NCBI GenBank assembly: GCA_013400155.1
Contig: VXBM01000002.1
Coordinates: 1,056,852-1,120,851, forward strand
DNA from: Helopsaltes ochotensis
Taxonomy: Eukaryota > Chordata > Aves > Passeriformes > Locustellidae
Direction of reading: 5' to 3'
Length of the DNA: 64,000 bases
Shown piece by piece: positions 14,001-29,000 of the stretch. The notes under the pieces are model-generated. The model was not told the origin of the DNA. It saw only the letters and a list, made by a program, of their open reading frames with translations, and ran no database searches. Within the stretch, counting starts at the first letter, position 1, and every line of letters begins with the position of its first letter. The position numbers and the translations under genes were made by a program.

Positions 14001-17000
14001 ACTTATAGCCATACATGTAAAGTAAAAATTAATTCCATCTCTGTTTAGTCACCCAAATTTAGTTTTCAGTGCAAAAGGAACTCTCCTCCAGAGTTACAAA
14101 ATCTTAATACATTAAACTACTATGGACTGTAAGTGATTAACAAATAATTAAGGAAATGAGTTCAAATACCTTATGTTATTTTTAAGAACTTTGAGACAAC
14201 TGATGCATTTAAAAGTCGTATGAGTCTTCTGCTCCTGTTGTACCTGCTGGAGATCACCTTCATCCTTCCCATAATAGAAGTCATTAACTAACATAATCAG
14301 TTTTCCTTTTTCAGATTCAATGGTCTTGCTTGTTGTGCTCAAACACTCTGTTTGGGCCACTCCTGGGAAAAAGTTATTCACCATATCTGGACAACAATAC
14401 TGGATGCAAACAGGGAGAGGAGATGAGACAGAGAGAGACAAAGGCATCAGTCTCACCAAATTGCATCAATGAGAACAGCATTTTAAAAACTGAAGGCACT
14501 AACAAGAGTTAGATACAAAGCTTAATTCTCCGATACAATTACCTTAGTTATATTCAATTTTGAACAGCGACTTAACTTTACCAGTGTTTAGGTAATAAAA
14601 CATATTTTATAAAACTGAAGATGAAGATTCTCATAGGTTCATGTAAGATAAATTTAATCAAGAAAACAATATTAGTGTTGCCTTACTCTTGCAAAAAATT
14701 TCTATTTCATTTACATTTAAGGAAAAAAAAGCAGTTTTCACGCGACTATTTTGCTGACAAGCATTAAGTTTATTGAGAACTTAATGTGAAGTTTTGTCCT
14801 TTATTTCTTAGGGAAGAATGTATGTTGAAACCTTCAACAGCTCTTTTCAGCATTACTAAAAACCCCAGAATTCTATCACAAAATAGACATTGTTCAAGTT
14901 TCTTTGTGTTGAAGTACACATAAAGAGTGCTTAGCCCAAGAGGCATCTCATTAAACTTATCACTTAAAAAGTACAAGGTACTTCATAAAGATGATGCTAT
15001 GAAGTTTCCAACAAAATTAGAATGCTTTAGAGGAAAATTTTTCTCCTGCCGAATAATGGTTCTTACCATGCAGGACTATTTTCTGTAAGCCTAGTAGTAA
15101 AGAGCAAGTTCCTGCTGTGGAATTGTAACTCAGTAGCCTAAGTAAACACACTTCTTCAATGGTTCCTTCTTTCAGTTGATGTATTCAGTGCAAAAGCTAT
15201 TTGTACAGACAAATGACTAGAAACGATAAAAACCCTTGGGGTTTTTTCCACTGCTATCTATATAATATTAATTATATTTCAGAGCCGAAGAAGACAGCAA
15301 TTGCTGTTTAGGGTATTGTAACCCTGCAAATCAGAACTATCTGTGAGAACAGTAACTCAGATCCTCACAAATTTGTGTTATACAGTAGCTGATACTCCTT
15401 TCTGTTTTGGATATTCACATTGTATGCAGACTGCAAAGCCATTTCTCTGTCCCTAAAATGAAATATATATACCTGAGAATTGTGTGGATCTTTGCCAAAT
15501 GATAAATATTTTCCAGGAAACAATGTTTCCAGAAACAGCAGTAAGTAGTTTCACAATCAGATGAAGTGATACTCAGTTTCTGTGAGTTTTGTTTACCACA
15601 GTGTTTAAGTATGAGTTACAAATGAAATTCTTCCCCACAGCTGAAAAACTTTTTTATCTATCAAGTATCAAGCATTTTTAACTTGCTGTACCAAGTGATA
15701 CATCAAGTTTACACAGTCATTTTTGTGTCGGCTGCAATCTTATACAGATGTGGGTCACCTGGCTGCCTATTCTCATAGACACCTTCAGGATATTGGAAAC
15801 ATGAGGCAAAAAGTAGCAAAATTTAGAGCTCCCCTGCTCCTGTCCTGCTCTCCACGACTGCAAGACTTTGAGCATCTGGCTCTGGTTGACAGCAGACAGA
15901 AGCCAAACTAGCTTCTTGTCATACCATGCCACTCTTCCACTGCCCAAGAGAAGCCCACAAAGTTTGTTCCAATGCTTACCATCCCCCAAGATATTTTACC
16001 TTCATATGATTTTTTAGAGGATCCATAAGATTGAAATGTATATTACATTTTGGACAAGCCCGTGGAAAAGGTCCTCCATTTTTAATGGTGCTGGATGCTG
16101 CATTTGTCCCTGTAAAATTTAAAACATATAAAGACTCAGAATTCACAAGCAGAACACTCAATTTACTCGTAGTGGTAGCATTCTTGCAAAACATGCTATT
16201 TCAAAATGAAAACTATTACCATCAATGAAGCTGTAGTAACCACAAGCAAGGCTTTACAAGCATCTTTTAACTACCGTTCCTTTTCCCCAAACTGACTTGG
16301 AGTTTGTTCTGTTTGATACAGACTGATAAACCGATTTTACAAAATCTTATCAACAAACAAGGCAACAACACATGAGGAGATGAAGGCAGCATGACAGGGA
16401 GGAAGCATTCCTTCAGTGCACTATCAGCCCACCCCAGTGGATAAGATGGATTTTTGATGTTTTTGTTTCACAAGCTATTTACACAAACATGTAAAGCCTG
16501 TTTTCTGCCACGACCTGATCATCATCACAATAGGGTTCAGATAACTGGTTTTGGAAAGGAATTCCACCTTTTGGCTCTTAATGATGAGGCTATTTCTCTC
16601 TGGAAATTTGTTGGAATCTAGGCTTATTCAAATGCATTATTTCTGTTAAGCAAAGGTGTTCTTGGGAGAATCTAGAGAATAAATCCTCTAAATTAATAAT
16701 TACTCCCAGTAATTAAAGGAAATAATGCTTCTCTTATAAACATAAATGATTAATACCTTTTGCGCAAAAGAGAGACGTTAAAGCTTTGCATTAGTTTAAA
16801 CTTTAATGAATAAATCCAAGCTTTGAGTTTTCTCGAAACTGTCAAAAAGTATGAGAGCAAGAGCTACTTTTATGGATAAAATTCTCTTGCATTCTAAAGT
16901 CATTCACAGATCTGGAGGACTCCATACTAAGTAAATAGTTTAGAAGTTAAATACAGGAAACAACATCTCAACACTAGAGTCAACTGTTCCATTCCAGGAC

Positions 17001-20000
17001 TATGAAAAGATGTAATAAAAACATAAATACAATGGAATGAGTAAGTGTATGATTTAAGAGATGACCATGCAACAATGTCATACGTTTTTACATAAAAACA
17101 GCCTGCCTGGACCATAAATAAATAGTAATTTTCTTTATGATAACAGTTTTGTTAAGAATCATTATTAAGCAGAAAGTCCTTCACAGGAGTGGATGGCCAT
17201 GTAAAAGATGTACCACAAAACAGTGCTGCAAGTCTTCACTATTACAGTTCATAAAACATTTTGACACATCACAGCTAAGTGCAAACTGAGTTGAAGAAAA
17301 GCAGTTCTGCAGCAAAATCTTGTGTTCTGCAGTGCTTCGGTGCTGGATTCTCTGACAGATTAGAAATTGCTATACCAGCATGGGATGGTTTAGAGACAAA
17401 CTCAGCAAAATAAGGCTCTCAGTGAATATGATCTACTTCTTTTTTTACTGAATTTAGCAAGATCCTTCACTTATCTTTTTTTTATGATAGTCTGCAGCAC
17501 AGTATCTCTTTCACTTAAAAGAGGGCAGAGATGTTTTTGCTGCAATGATCATGTTATAGCCACGTCCATCTGGTGGCTGGAAAGAGCAAACAAGCTCTAA
17601 ATAAGACATGTAAAAAACCCAAAACTGAAATGATTCCAATCAATCATTTTAACATTATATAGGAGAGAGGATGTCTTAGAAATGTCTCAAAGTCAAGAAT
17701 GAATCCTAGTTGCAATCACTAGAAGGCACCTTTTGACTGAGGACAAAAATGCCCTTAATAGTCTGAAACAGCCAGACTAGCTCTCTTGTAGGGAAGGAAA
17801 AATCTTTCCGATAACATCCTTTATTTGAAATAGACCTTCTCCCCTCCCACTACTATTTCAAACTGTATCAGAAACACTGTCTAAAAACAAGGTGGGGGGA
17901 CAGGGGGAACTGCAAAACACACTTTGCAATAATTAGTCAAAGTACAGAATCACAAAATAATTTAGGATAGACTTTGGAGGTGGTTTTGTGTAACTTCCCA
18001 CTCAAGGCAAGTCTACTCATGCTCAGAGCTATGTCCAGTCAACTTCTGAGTATCTCCAAGGATGGGGATTCCACAATCTAAATTGTTACTGCCTTGCCTG
18101 ACATTGCTAAAATGATTTTTTCCTTCATCTAATCAAAATTAGTTCATAAATTCAGCAGTCATAGAATTAAGTCAAGAATTCTTTGAATCTTGATTTTCTG
18201 GTTGGTTGTGTTTTGAAGTTTCAACCCCCTACTCCCTTCTTTGACATAGAAAATCTGAACTAAGAGAATGAGGTCAGGGGCATTTATTTTTATCATCTGT
18301 CTTCGAATGAATAATTAGTGCTCTACAGAATTCAAACCTACCTAATAAACAATAAAGGTCTAAAATTTGAATATGTAATAACCTCAGGTAAATTAATTAG
18401 TAAAGGTATATAAAATCCTTCCATAGAACAGCTAATTTTATTTTACAGCCTAAGAACAATCACTTACTTAACACTGCCTGAAGAGCATTAAAACACTGAC
18501 CAATTGACCAGAATGTCTTGAGCATACAGTGCTATATATGAACTAGGGAAGCATAGCACCAACACAGGCAAGTAGGCTTTAGCATACATGACTTTTAGCT
18601 CATTACATGCCTTCACCAAGCAAGCAAAACCACAACATACACAGACATTTGCTTTCTGCAAAGTGAAATGTATCTTGAATTTGCCTTCTGTGTAAAAAAT
18701 ATTCATGTTTCAACCCACAATAATAAAACTTTTATTTTAACTTTCAAATCCTATTGCCATCTTACAGAAATAAACATAGACTAAGTATGGCACATTGTAA
18801 ATGCTTTGAATTGCAATCCTCAGTGCTTTTAAGCATTTCATTTTTTCTCAGCGAGAGACTAATACAAGTAATTTTTAAGTAAGCAAGCAAGTCTCCAAAG
18901 TTTAAAAAACCAAACTCATGAACAATTAAACTTTAATACCTGTCCTTCAGAGAACAAGGGCTGGAATACTGAACCATTTGCAAAAAACAAACCATTTCCC
19001 TACTTGACAAAAAGCTATTTAGCCCAAGACAAGAATGACACAAACAGAATGGTTGTACACAAGCATAACACACTGCTAGCCCTTCACTGATATATTTCTG
19101 GAGTGAATACCTAAACTAAAAATGCAAAATCATCATGAGAAGCTGAGCAAACTAGCTATCTCTCTGTCCTATGTAACTTCTTAGCATGACCAGTCAGGCC
19201 ATTCACTGTACTTAACCTGTTGCCTCAGGGAAGAACCAGAAGTCATTGTCACCCAGAACTTATTAACAGAATAATGGGGTTCTGGTCAGTTATTACAAAA
19301 GTACAATCCTTCAAAAAGGAGAAGGTCCCAAGTTATAGCCTTCTTAAGACTGAATACACTGCATCTTTCAAATCTACTTCATCTGCCGTGACACACACAC
19401 ACACACACGCACACACAAGGTACTTTTTCACTTCTTTTTAGGTAGATTAAATATTTCTGCTGAAAAGCTAGTTTAAAAAAAAGGGGTTTGTTGTCAAATT
19501 ACATACTCTCTCCCTTCCCCTCCTTTTCAGGAATGATCCTTTTGATCCCGTCTATTCCAACTCCTGCATAAAGCAGTCAGAAAACCCAGACCATCATCCC
19601 AGGGAATCCAACCAGCAGACTCAGTTCTTCAGGTACTGCTCACAGCCCATCTTTTGCTAACAGCTTTTCCTATTCCCACTGGCAAAAGAGTGATGAGTAT
19701 ACTGAAAACAAATCTTTACCTGTCAATAAAGATACAGTGGATCTAGCAATGCTTTTTCCCACCTAAACGAGCATTATAAGACGACATCAGTTGATTTTAT
19801 AGTCAGTCTAATGCACTGAAAAGCAAAGTCTGACAACACAAGACTCCAAAGTTTGTTTTATTAAACATTATACAGTTTTACGTACAGGGGAAGAAAAAAA
19901 GTAGCTATACTATAGTCTAGAAATCCTATTTAAAATTATAACCCAAAGATCTGCACTAGAGTTAAATGACATTAGGTTGCTTCTTTCTCTTATCAACTAC

Positions 20001-23000
20001 TACAGTTATACCCACCTGTTACATTCACTGCTGGCCCAGTCTGGTACTGTGGAACTCCCGAGTTCTGTCTCACACCAAACAGTATACCAGATGTATCATC
20101 TGGTGCATCTGGTGGAGAATCCATAATATAATCCTAATAAGGTATTTTCAAGAGGGAAAAGAAATTTGAGGTTTAATATTTTTTTTACTTGCAGGCTTCA
20201 AAGGGTTTATTTTAAAAACATATGATTGCTTAAAAGCACTCAGAAGTACTCAGCTGAAAATCCAGTTTATTACAATCTTCCCAAAAACTTTTGACATTTT
20301 AATGAGGTTGCAATTCTCATCAGTGCTCGTTAGTTTTTATAGCTGTGTATTCAGAACAGTAAAAACAATCCTAAGATTGACCTGGGAAAGACCATTTAAT
20401 GAAATATGACTAATCTGTTTGAATTGCTAATTGTAAATGCTTTTGCTCAAGAAAGTCTGATGATATTTCAAATTATACTTGATTGTTTTTCAAAAAAACA
20501 CTTTCTTCTGTCAACCTAAATTCAGACATTTTGCCTGTTACTCCTGCACAATATCTTGCTGCATCTTAAAAGATCAAAACCCAGAACTCAAAAGCAGCAC
20601 ATTTGTAGCAAGTAGAAGCTTCTCAAAGCAAGATGGTATTAAGATCAAATTCTACTAAGTACTCATGCTTTAATCAAAGTAAGGGGTATCTATAGCATCT
20701 TGACTGGGAAGAGCACTAATTCCTGATATCATCAAGGGTTTTTTTCTTTTATGTAGAGTAACTTCGGAAGAATTTCTGAAAATAAGATAATCAAACCTTC
20801 CTTTCAAAGCTCAGCTAACCTAAAAGTTGGTTCATGCTGCCCAGCATCTTGGCAAATTAAGTTTTGTGCATCTCCAAGTACAGGTATTCTTTTACCTTGC
20901 AGTTTAAAAGTTCTGCCCTTTAGCACATACAACCTAAAAACCTAAATAGTCCACATTTTTTGTCTCCAGCACTGAGAACTGTTAAAACAAAACAGTTCCA
21001 CTGTTACTACAACAGGTAACACTTGGAGGAAAAAGAAACATGAAATTTAGCTCTCTTTACAAATACTCAAAGTTAAGAGGGTGAGGTAGGAGAAACATTT
21101 TTCAAGAGTCACCAGTATCAGTTACATTGTAATAGGCCATTCAACCTAGCACAATCTAAAACATGAAATATTTTCAGGAATAGCAATAAGTAGTTAAGGA
21201 AAAACATAACAGTTATGTTTAATTTTAACACGAAGGTAGAAATGGAAAAGTATTGGCAGTTTCAACTCTGAAATAATTCAAATGGTTACACTTCATCAAG
21301 CATTATTGTGAAACAAAAAAAACACCAAAAAAATTAGGGTTATCCTTCTAAAATAAAAAATAAACAAATTTTAAAGCCACCCAATATACGTACAGAGACC
21401 TTGTCATCAGTGTATCCATGAAACAAAGGCCAAAATACGTTTTACTGGACAGATCAAGCTCACAAACTGCTTCCCATTCACAATTGTGCTACTTATTTGA
21501 AAACACCCCTGTGGAAGTTACATATCTTTACCACTATGTAAACCAAATTTAATGGAAAGAAATCTAAAGGAGCACAACTACATTAACAGGTATGATAATC
21601 TGGTGTAGGACTCCTAAATATCAGAACAAAAAGGAAGATGCTGCTCCCTATCCTGCCTTTTTATTGTACATCTCCTTAAATGAAGACCCTTCAGGACCTT
21701 AATAAAGAGCCACTCTTTCTTCTGGTGAGTCACCTAATCCACTCCAACCAAATTAAAGACAGATGTTCAGGAGTAGCTGTGGAAATAGTCACTGAATTTC
21801 TGTGCTGTATTTGCTATGAGTAACAGCTACAGGAGCTGCAGTCACAATAGAGCAGATGTTACTGCAGTCACAACAGTTTCAGAAGAGCCAGTGGAAGGAC
21901 AGCAAAGCATCTCAGCCTGCACACCACACCTCAAGCACAACTAATGCTCAGGGGGTAAACCTGTGGCCGGCCCTGAGTGCAGAGCCCTGTGCACACCATC
22001 TATATGTGAAATGTGACCAATACAACAGCTACATAACTGCATCTCTTACTAGTCTGTGGTTTCTTTGTTTTTATGTCCTGCCAATACTTTAATTTTCAAC
22101 ATGCTTTGGGTATTTTGGTAGCACGGGTTCATCTCCCCAGTATATACTAAACATATCCAGCAAGCAAAAAAGTGTAAAAACATACACACTGAAAACTTCA
22201 TCGCCTAATTTTTAAGAAGTCCATTTCTGTTGACAAGTATTATTTTAATGTAATTTGGCTCTGTCATTTTACATACAACCCCCCCAATATTGTCCAATGC
22301 TTTAGAAAACAAAAATATTTTGAAAAACCAAACAGCTTTACCACATTGATGAAACAAAAAATAAATCGAACTAACATGTATAGGTGCTCTCACACGTAGA
22401 AAGGCAAAACCCTACATCTTTGTAGGAGTTAACTTCCTAGGGTTCAGGTGAAGAGAAGTATTACACCACTATTTTTAGTTTCTAAGGGACTAGTGACAAT
22501 ACTGGGTTCATAGTCTGCATCCTAGATTGTCAACTGTGGAAGCCTATATGGCAACTGGTAACTAAACCCACCCTGAAAAATTTCAGTGCATAGGACTGGA
22601 CCTCTGCTCTCTCAAAATTACCTAGGACCTGAGTCACACTGACTGAGGAAAGTGCCTAATAAGTAAGACAAAGACTGAATTGGCTGTGGCTTAGTAGAGA
22701 GCACTCTTGAGCACTGAATTATGGAACATCTTCACTGCCAAGGACAAATTGTTCTTAAAGAAGAGGACAGTCCTACGCTATGAAACGCAACAATAGCTCT
22801 GAATTAAAATTGCTGTAAACTGTAAGACTGAAATAAAAATCAACTCTGAAATTCTGGAATTGCAGAGCAGTAGTACAGTAACAACACAAGAAATTGACTT
22901 ACTTAGGAAGTCAGTCAATCAAGTTTGTGATTTGAAAGGGGTATTTTAATGATAAAATCAGAATATCAAACGTCGACAAGACACAAATTATAGAACTATT

Positions 23001-26000
23001 GAGAAATTGAGGAGATGTGTATTTCAGCCCAGTAGGTGATCAAAAGCAAACAGCTCCCACAGAAAAAAATCTTTTGACATCCTGAGATTAAAAAATATTG
23101 CACTGTATTTAGAATGCAAAGGCACTCTGAAGGACATTCAGCTAAAAAGGGGTCCTGTCGGTGTCTAGCTATACCTCACAGTGATCTTCACAACATGGTA
23201 TTTTCAAAGGTAACTTTCAACACCTGGAAGCTGAAGATCCAGAAGTCAAACACTTCCCAGAAAAACTTGTTGGAAGCTTTTGCCACTTAAGGAGAATCAA
23301 GTTGGGAAGAAACAGAGCACGAGTGAACAAAAATGTCACAGCCCAAGGCAGAAAATCATCACCATTAAACAGCAGCCCCCGGTGAAATAAATGCTAGATG
23401 GGGAGCAGCTGAGAAATCCGAAAACCCTAAGCAGCTCTTGAATGAAGAAAATTTAAACTAAGGACATGAGCCAAAATACAGGTAGTACATATACAACACT
23501 AAGAACAGAAAATGACATCCTGGTGGCAGGAGTGATTAAAAATCACAGAACTTTGCCCAAGACACTAAATTATAGTACCTCTCTAAAAAAAGGCACATCA
23601 GACAAGCTTTTTCCTCCATAAAACGTGTAATAGCATCAAGTGGTAATAATATAAACAAGAAAACAAATTCTAGATATTGCTGAAACTAAAATTACAGTTC
23701 TGAACCTAGAAAAGTTAATGTGAAGAGATGGAAGATTTTTCTTAAGCAAAAAAACAAAAATGCAAACAGAAAACTCTTCTTAAAGGTACTCAAGAATTTC
23801 ATAACATCCAAAGAACACGATGTTACCTTTAAGACAGCTCAAAAAAATTAAGTGCTCATGAAAACCATGATCAAAATGTCAACACTGTAAAAAAACCATA
23901 AAGTCAACAAACAGTGGAAGTTTTAGGAGACCACAGAATCTGCACTGGATATCCCAGACACGAAGGTATTACTTTCTCAAACATGTCAGTCTAACCTGGA
24001 ATAGACAGAACTGATTAACACATGGTTCGAGAACCTTTTCCATGTCCTATTTCAGGCTGCAACTTCTTCAAATAGCTGTTTCTCTACTCTGCCATGGAAA
24101 AACAACCTGCAGATTGTGACAAAGTAACACTATAAATACTTAACTAAAGCCTCATCTGTAACATCAATAAACAAAATTAATGAGAAAGAAGTCTCACAAA
24201 AAAAGAAGTGCACTCTGCATGCTTTCCTGAAAGGAAATCACTGTCTTGATGAGTTTTATCGAGCTTACATATACTTTGTGGAAAGGTTCAGCTTTCCTAG
24301 CTCTGCTTACTCTGAGGCTTTGTCCTATAAACAATGTAGAAGCCCCTACCAGTTTTGTCTGTTAAAACAAAAACACGAGCACGTGTGTGTGTGTGTGCGT
24401 GTGTGTGTGAGGGAAGTAAAAGGTGAGGACTTCCTTTTGCAGTAAAGATTCTCTAGGATGTACTAGCACACATTTAAGAGGATTTAGTAAAGCATACTAT
24501 GCCATCACTAAACTTTCAAAAAACTTCACAGACTTGAAATATGTGCATACATCACGTTTCTGTATTAATCTGTCCTGCTTCATAAAAAAACATTTAAGAT
24601 GACTAAAGACGCAACCTAGATATCCTACTGACATCTTTTAATTATATAATTTCTTAGGCCTTAACAGTGACAGACTAATTTAGCTAACCCACTTCACCAG
24701 ACACACCCACAATTTCTCTCTGCAAACTATACATCAACTGCTGAAGACTCAAAATTGGAAAGTATTTTTCCTACTAAATTTGCCAAAGATTCAGCTAGCC
24801 AGTTGGTACGCAATGATTACGTTGCTTTGTTTTAATTCTGTTTTTCTTAAAATACAGCCTCGCATCAGCAACTATTTAGCCCAAAGTCTGAAGAAGAACA
24901 CCCCATTCCAATCTTCATGTTTTAATGGCCTAATTAACTCTGTTCATTCAGACTGATTACCCTGCTCAGCAAATGCAGGATCCATTAGACTACATGATTC
25001 TTATTTACACTGAAAGACTAACAACCGAAACAACCTCAGGTATGTGTATTTGCATGGACAATGGAGATGGTGCATAATGTCAGGTTCTTATTTTAACCTG
25101 GCAATAGTAGCTAATTTTATAGGTACAGTCTGAGCAGTTTCAGTGTAAATTATTTTCAGTGAAGGTATTGCATCAGAGTTTACTTCATCCAAATACGGAA
25201 CTTTAATCCTCATTCTTTCTCTCTCACATATGTCCAACAGATAAATCAACAAAACCGCATCCAACTCAGCTCTCTCATGACAACGTTTGGGGGTTCTGTG
25301 GCAACCCAGGAAGGTCTATGACACATGACCTACGTGCACAACTCCCTTTGGCTTTTCAAGCAAAACAATTATATTGCCAAATTGTTTGACCTGCTGATCG
25401 TGCAATTTTCGTTGCTTAAACCTCTTTACCATATTATTGTTTTACAATACTTTCATTCATGTGCCACACAGGATTTTCATTTAATGCCATTTTACTCCTA
25501 CTAAAGCTATCATCTTTGAGTCTTCCAAATATATATTTTAATTTACCAGTGCAAGGTTATGGCCCTAGAATCTCTACAGCTTACATAATGCTAGTTTATA
25601 ATCTAGTCCAGATCTTCAAAGCACTAGACTGTTATTCATTAATTTATTCAAAACTAATCATACCTCTTACATATTAAATGAATTAAGATTTACCTGATTG
25701 AGTATTACAGGCTGTGCTGTTGCAGTAGTCTCTGGCCTGGATACAGTTTGAGCCACTACAGGAACTGTGATATTCCTTGACGTTGGCTGTGCTGTCACTG
25801 GAACAGTTACAGGTCTGTTAACAGGCTGTGCTATTCCAGTACCTGACCCAGGCATCTGCTGTGTTGACAAACATCCAGCACCTGGTCTCTGCAGTGTTAG
25901 TGAAGTTCCTGAAACATTCACTGTTACAGCCAATGACTGAATTGGCCCTGAGTTGGTCACAGGTCTGGGCACAGTCTGAAAGACTGATGGGGCAGGCACA

Positions 26001-29000
26001 ACACCGGGGCTGGAGGCAGGCGTCACGTAATGCTGACTCTCAGACTTGAATGTAGTGACTGGACCTGTTGCAAAGGATTCCAAAGTTATCTTTATGTAAT
26101 TTTGCAGTCAAATGTTTCATAACTGTTTTGGATTTTTTGTTAATTACCATATTAGGACAATAAAGTACCTCTACTGGGTGCACCATTCTGTATCCCCCTT
26201 CGTGATGAGCTGAGGTTGACTCTGTTCAATATATCTGTCAAAAGTTACATTTATCTTAATTGCAAATAAATTAATAGCTTCATTGCTTTTGAAATTTAAA
26301 AGCTTCATTCATATACATTAATTAAGCCAATTAGGATTTGGCTTATAAATTAAAATATTACTTCTTGACTTCTAAAACAAAAACCTGGCAAAAGCAAGTG
26401 TAATTTGTACAAATTTTGATATGTTCTTCCACTCCTCTTTGGTTAAGCCAGTTCACTTAAGAATCTCCATGTTTATTTTCTTGGAGACAGGTTAACACAT
26501 ACATAAGAGTACAAACAACAACAACAACAAAAGGACATGGTATTAACATTTCAATTTGCTGATGATAGTGCATTCATTTACATCTCTTTCTCACATGTAC
26601 ATAATGTTTCCCAAATACTAGAACTGCTCTACATTAAAGGAAGCATTTTCTCTAAACCAGTAATGAATTATGATTCGCTTCTGTATGAGTAAAATACAGC
26701 ACTTACAAACTGAATTTTAGACTTCATGATATCCATTTTCCAATGTGAAAGGAAAATCAACACATCAGCAACCAAAGGAGTCATATTAGGATTGCATTAC
26801 AAGAGCACTGATTTTCTTACATATCCTACACGGCAGTCTGTGTCCAGAGTTCTAGCTCAGCACATGAGCACATGCAATTTCTTAAACTGTGTTTATTCCC
26901 TAACTAATGCTACTGATATTCCTCGACCTTTCATGTCTTCGTCTAGGATGTCTGACAATTTCAGAAAGTTTCATTATTCATCAAATCAAAATACTCTTCT
27001 ACTCCCAGATTTTTAGTTCCATTAGTGTTGCTGACAAGTTGCTTGCTCGGACCTGTGTAAAAATGCATATGCAATTAGATTCATTCTCCAAAATCTAACC
27101 CACAAGGATTGACATAACTTCTCAAACCAGGGTCAAATTACATCAGGTTCTTAAACAATAGATCTCAGAGTATCTACACATTGTGTATAATAACCTTAAG
27201 GCTATTTCCACCAACTATTGTTGGTGTTGCTCATTAGTATACACTTCTCCAATTGATAAATATATCTAATAGCAGTAGAGTTCAGAAGATCAGCATTCAA
27301 TCTGATCAATCTTCTTTTCAAAGCCACCTGCATTTACATCACACTCATAAAAAAGCAGCTGCAATCAACAGATTTAAACAGGTTGGCATTTTTTAAGATA
27401 TGATGAAATTTGGTCCTGTAATAGTAATACTATTTTTACTTCAACCTAACAGTAAGTACAAACAAGGATTAAATTAATTTGGTATTTAGCTGAATACATA
27501 CATTTTGCGAGTGTTAACAAATCTATACCTCATGCATGAATTCCAGAGTGAAATTAAACTAAAGCATCATCTATCTACAAAAAGAAAAGCTTTTCTAAAA
27601 GTTGTCTCACAAAGCATAGTCAAGACATCCGTTGTGCACACATTCTAAATTACAAAGGTAGATGTTATTGCATTTAAAAAGAACATTTCAGGAAGCCAGT
27701 TAATTGAAATTATAAACCACATCTGATTCATCATAGATTTGATGTGCACCTTCCCCTCTTCGATCAAAGCGTTACTTGTCCTGTTTAGGTAAAACAGCAC
27801 TGAAGCACAAGCATGCTAACATGCAGAGTAACATTTTAAAACAGTAACAAACTACAGATTTGTATCATTATGAAACAGGAAGCAAGAACAATAAGTGGTA
27901 ACTGTAGGAAAAATGAGCAGTTGTAGAAAAAGGTAAAGGGAACAAAGTGTGAAGTACTTTTCATCTCAGCCAAATAATCCCCCAGAACATCAAAAGGGAC
28001 ATTTGATACTTTCTACACAACTCTCTGACAGCAGGTCAAAGTTGGGGTTTTAACTATTTCCTTCAAATTTTCCACACAGTCATTACAAAAACTAGTAATT
28101 GCACTGTCAGGAAAGGTTAAGAAAATGCAATGCACAGTAGAAACTACACCGTTCAGAAAAATTAAGACCAATACATGAGTTTCTTATTTGTCATCAATTT
28201 TTCATCTGATGAAACTAAACAGTGATAAGCAAAGCTGAGCTCACGGTATCTTGCCTATCACCAATAACAAACTGAAGCCTGACTACTGCCAGGTAGTACT
28301 ACTTACAAGCCAGAGAAGAACTGAGGTCATTCTTCCATAGCTGTTTTTGATAGTGAAGTAGAAGATTAAAAAGAGAAAAGTTGAGGAAAGGGAAGGAAAA
28401 AAGATAAAGTAACAAGTTACACTATAAGTGATTTTACTTGTGTCAGGACCAAGTATGGACAGCACTAGAATAAGAAGCAAACATTTCAAGTCTCCATCTT
28501 TTTTACCAAAGTTCTTGAAGTTCACGGAATCATACCAAAACTACAATTTTCACCTGACTTGTTTCTATCCTTTGACTACAAAAAAATCCCAAGGCTACAA
28601 CAACTGCAATCAAACTTGGCATGTTTGTTGCTCCAACACATGCTGGTGCAGTAATAGTTGTTCTATGCCATGACCTAATGCCAATGACCAACAGCAATCA
28701 GACATCTCTGGACCTTCCAGAAAACAGAAAGGGTATTTTTCAGACATTCTAGATGTTTGTAACTGCAGAAAACTTAAAAGTAATTTTTAAATATTGTTCA
28801 AATTTTGCAGAGTATCCAGAGTATTTTTAAAATATTCACTCTTAAAAAATATTTTCTGGTGAGAGCACTTAAACATCAGATTCAGTATTCTTTTCATATT
28901 TAAAACCATTTTTCCACTTTTTAAACCTTGTGTAAGAAGCCTTACACTCACTATCCTAGTGAGCAAAAGTAATAGATGCAAGATGAAAGTATTGTGAACT

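Noticed and set aside
19736..19783. Exon-like minus-strand segment (tttag to GACAG|gtaaag), open in one frame
   Set aside because: Its phase-0 entry does not match the phase-1 end of exon 4 at 20016, and no bridging exon fits in the 230 bases between.
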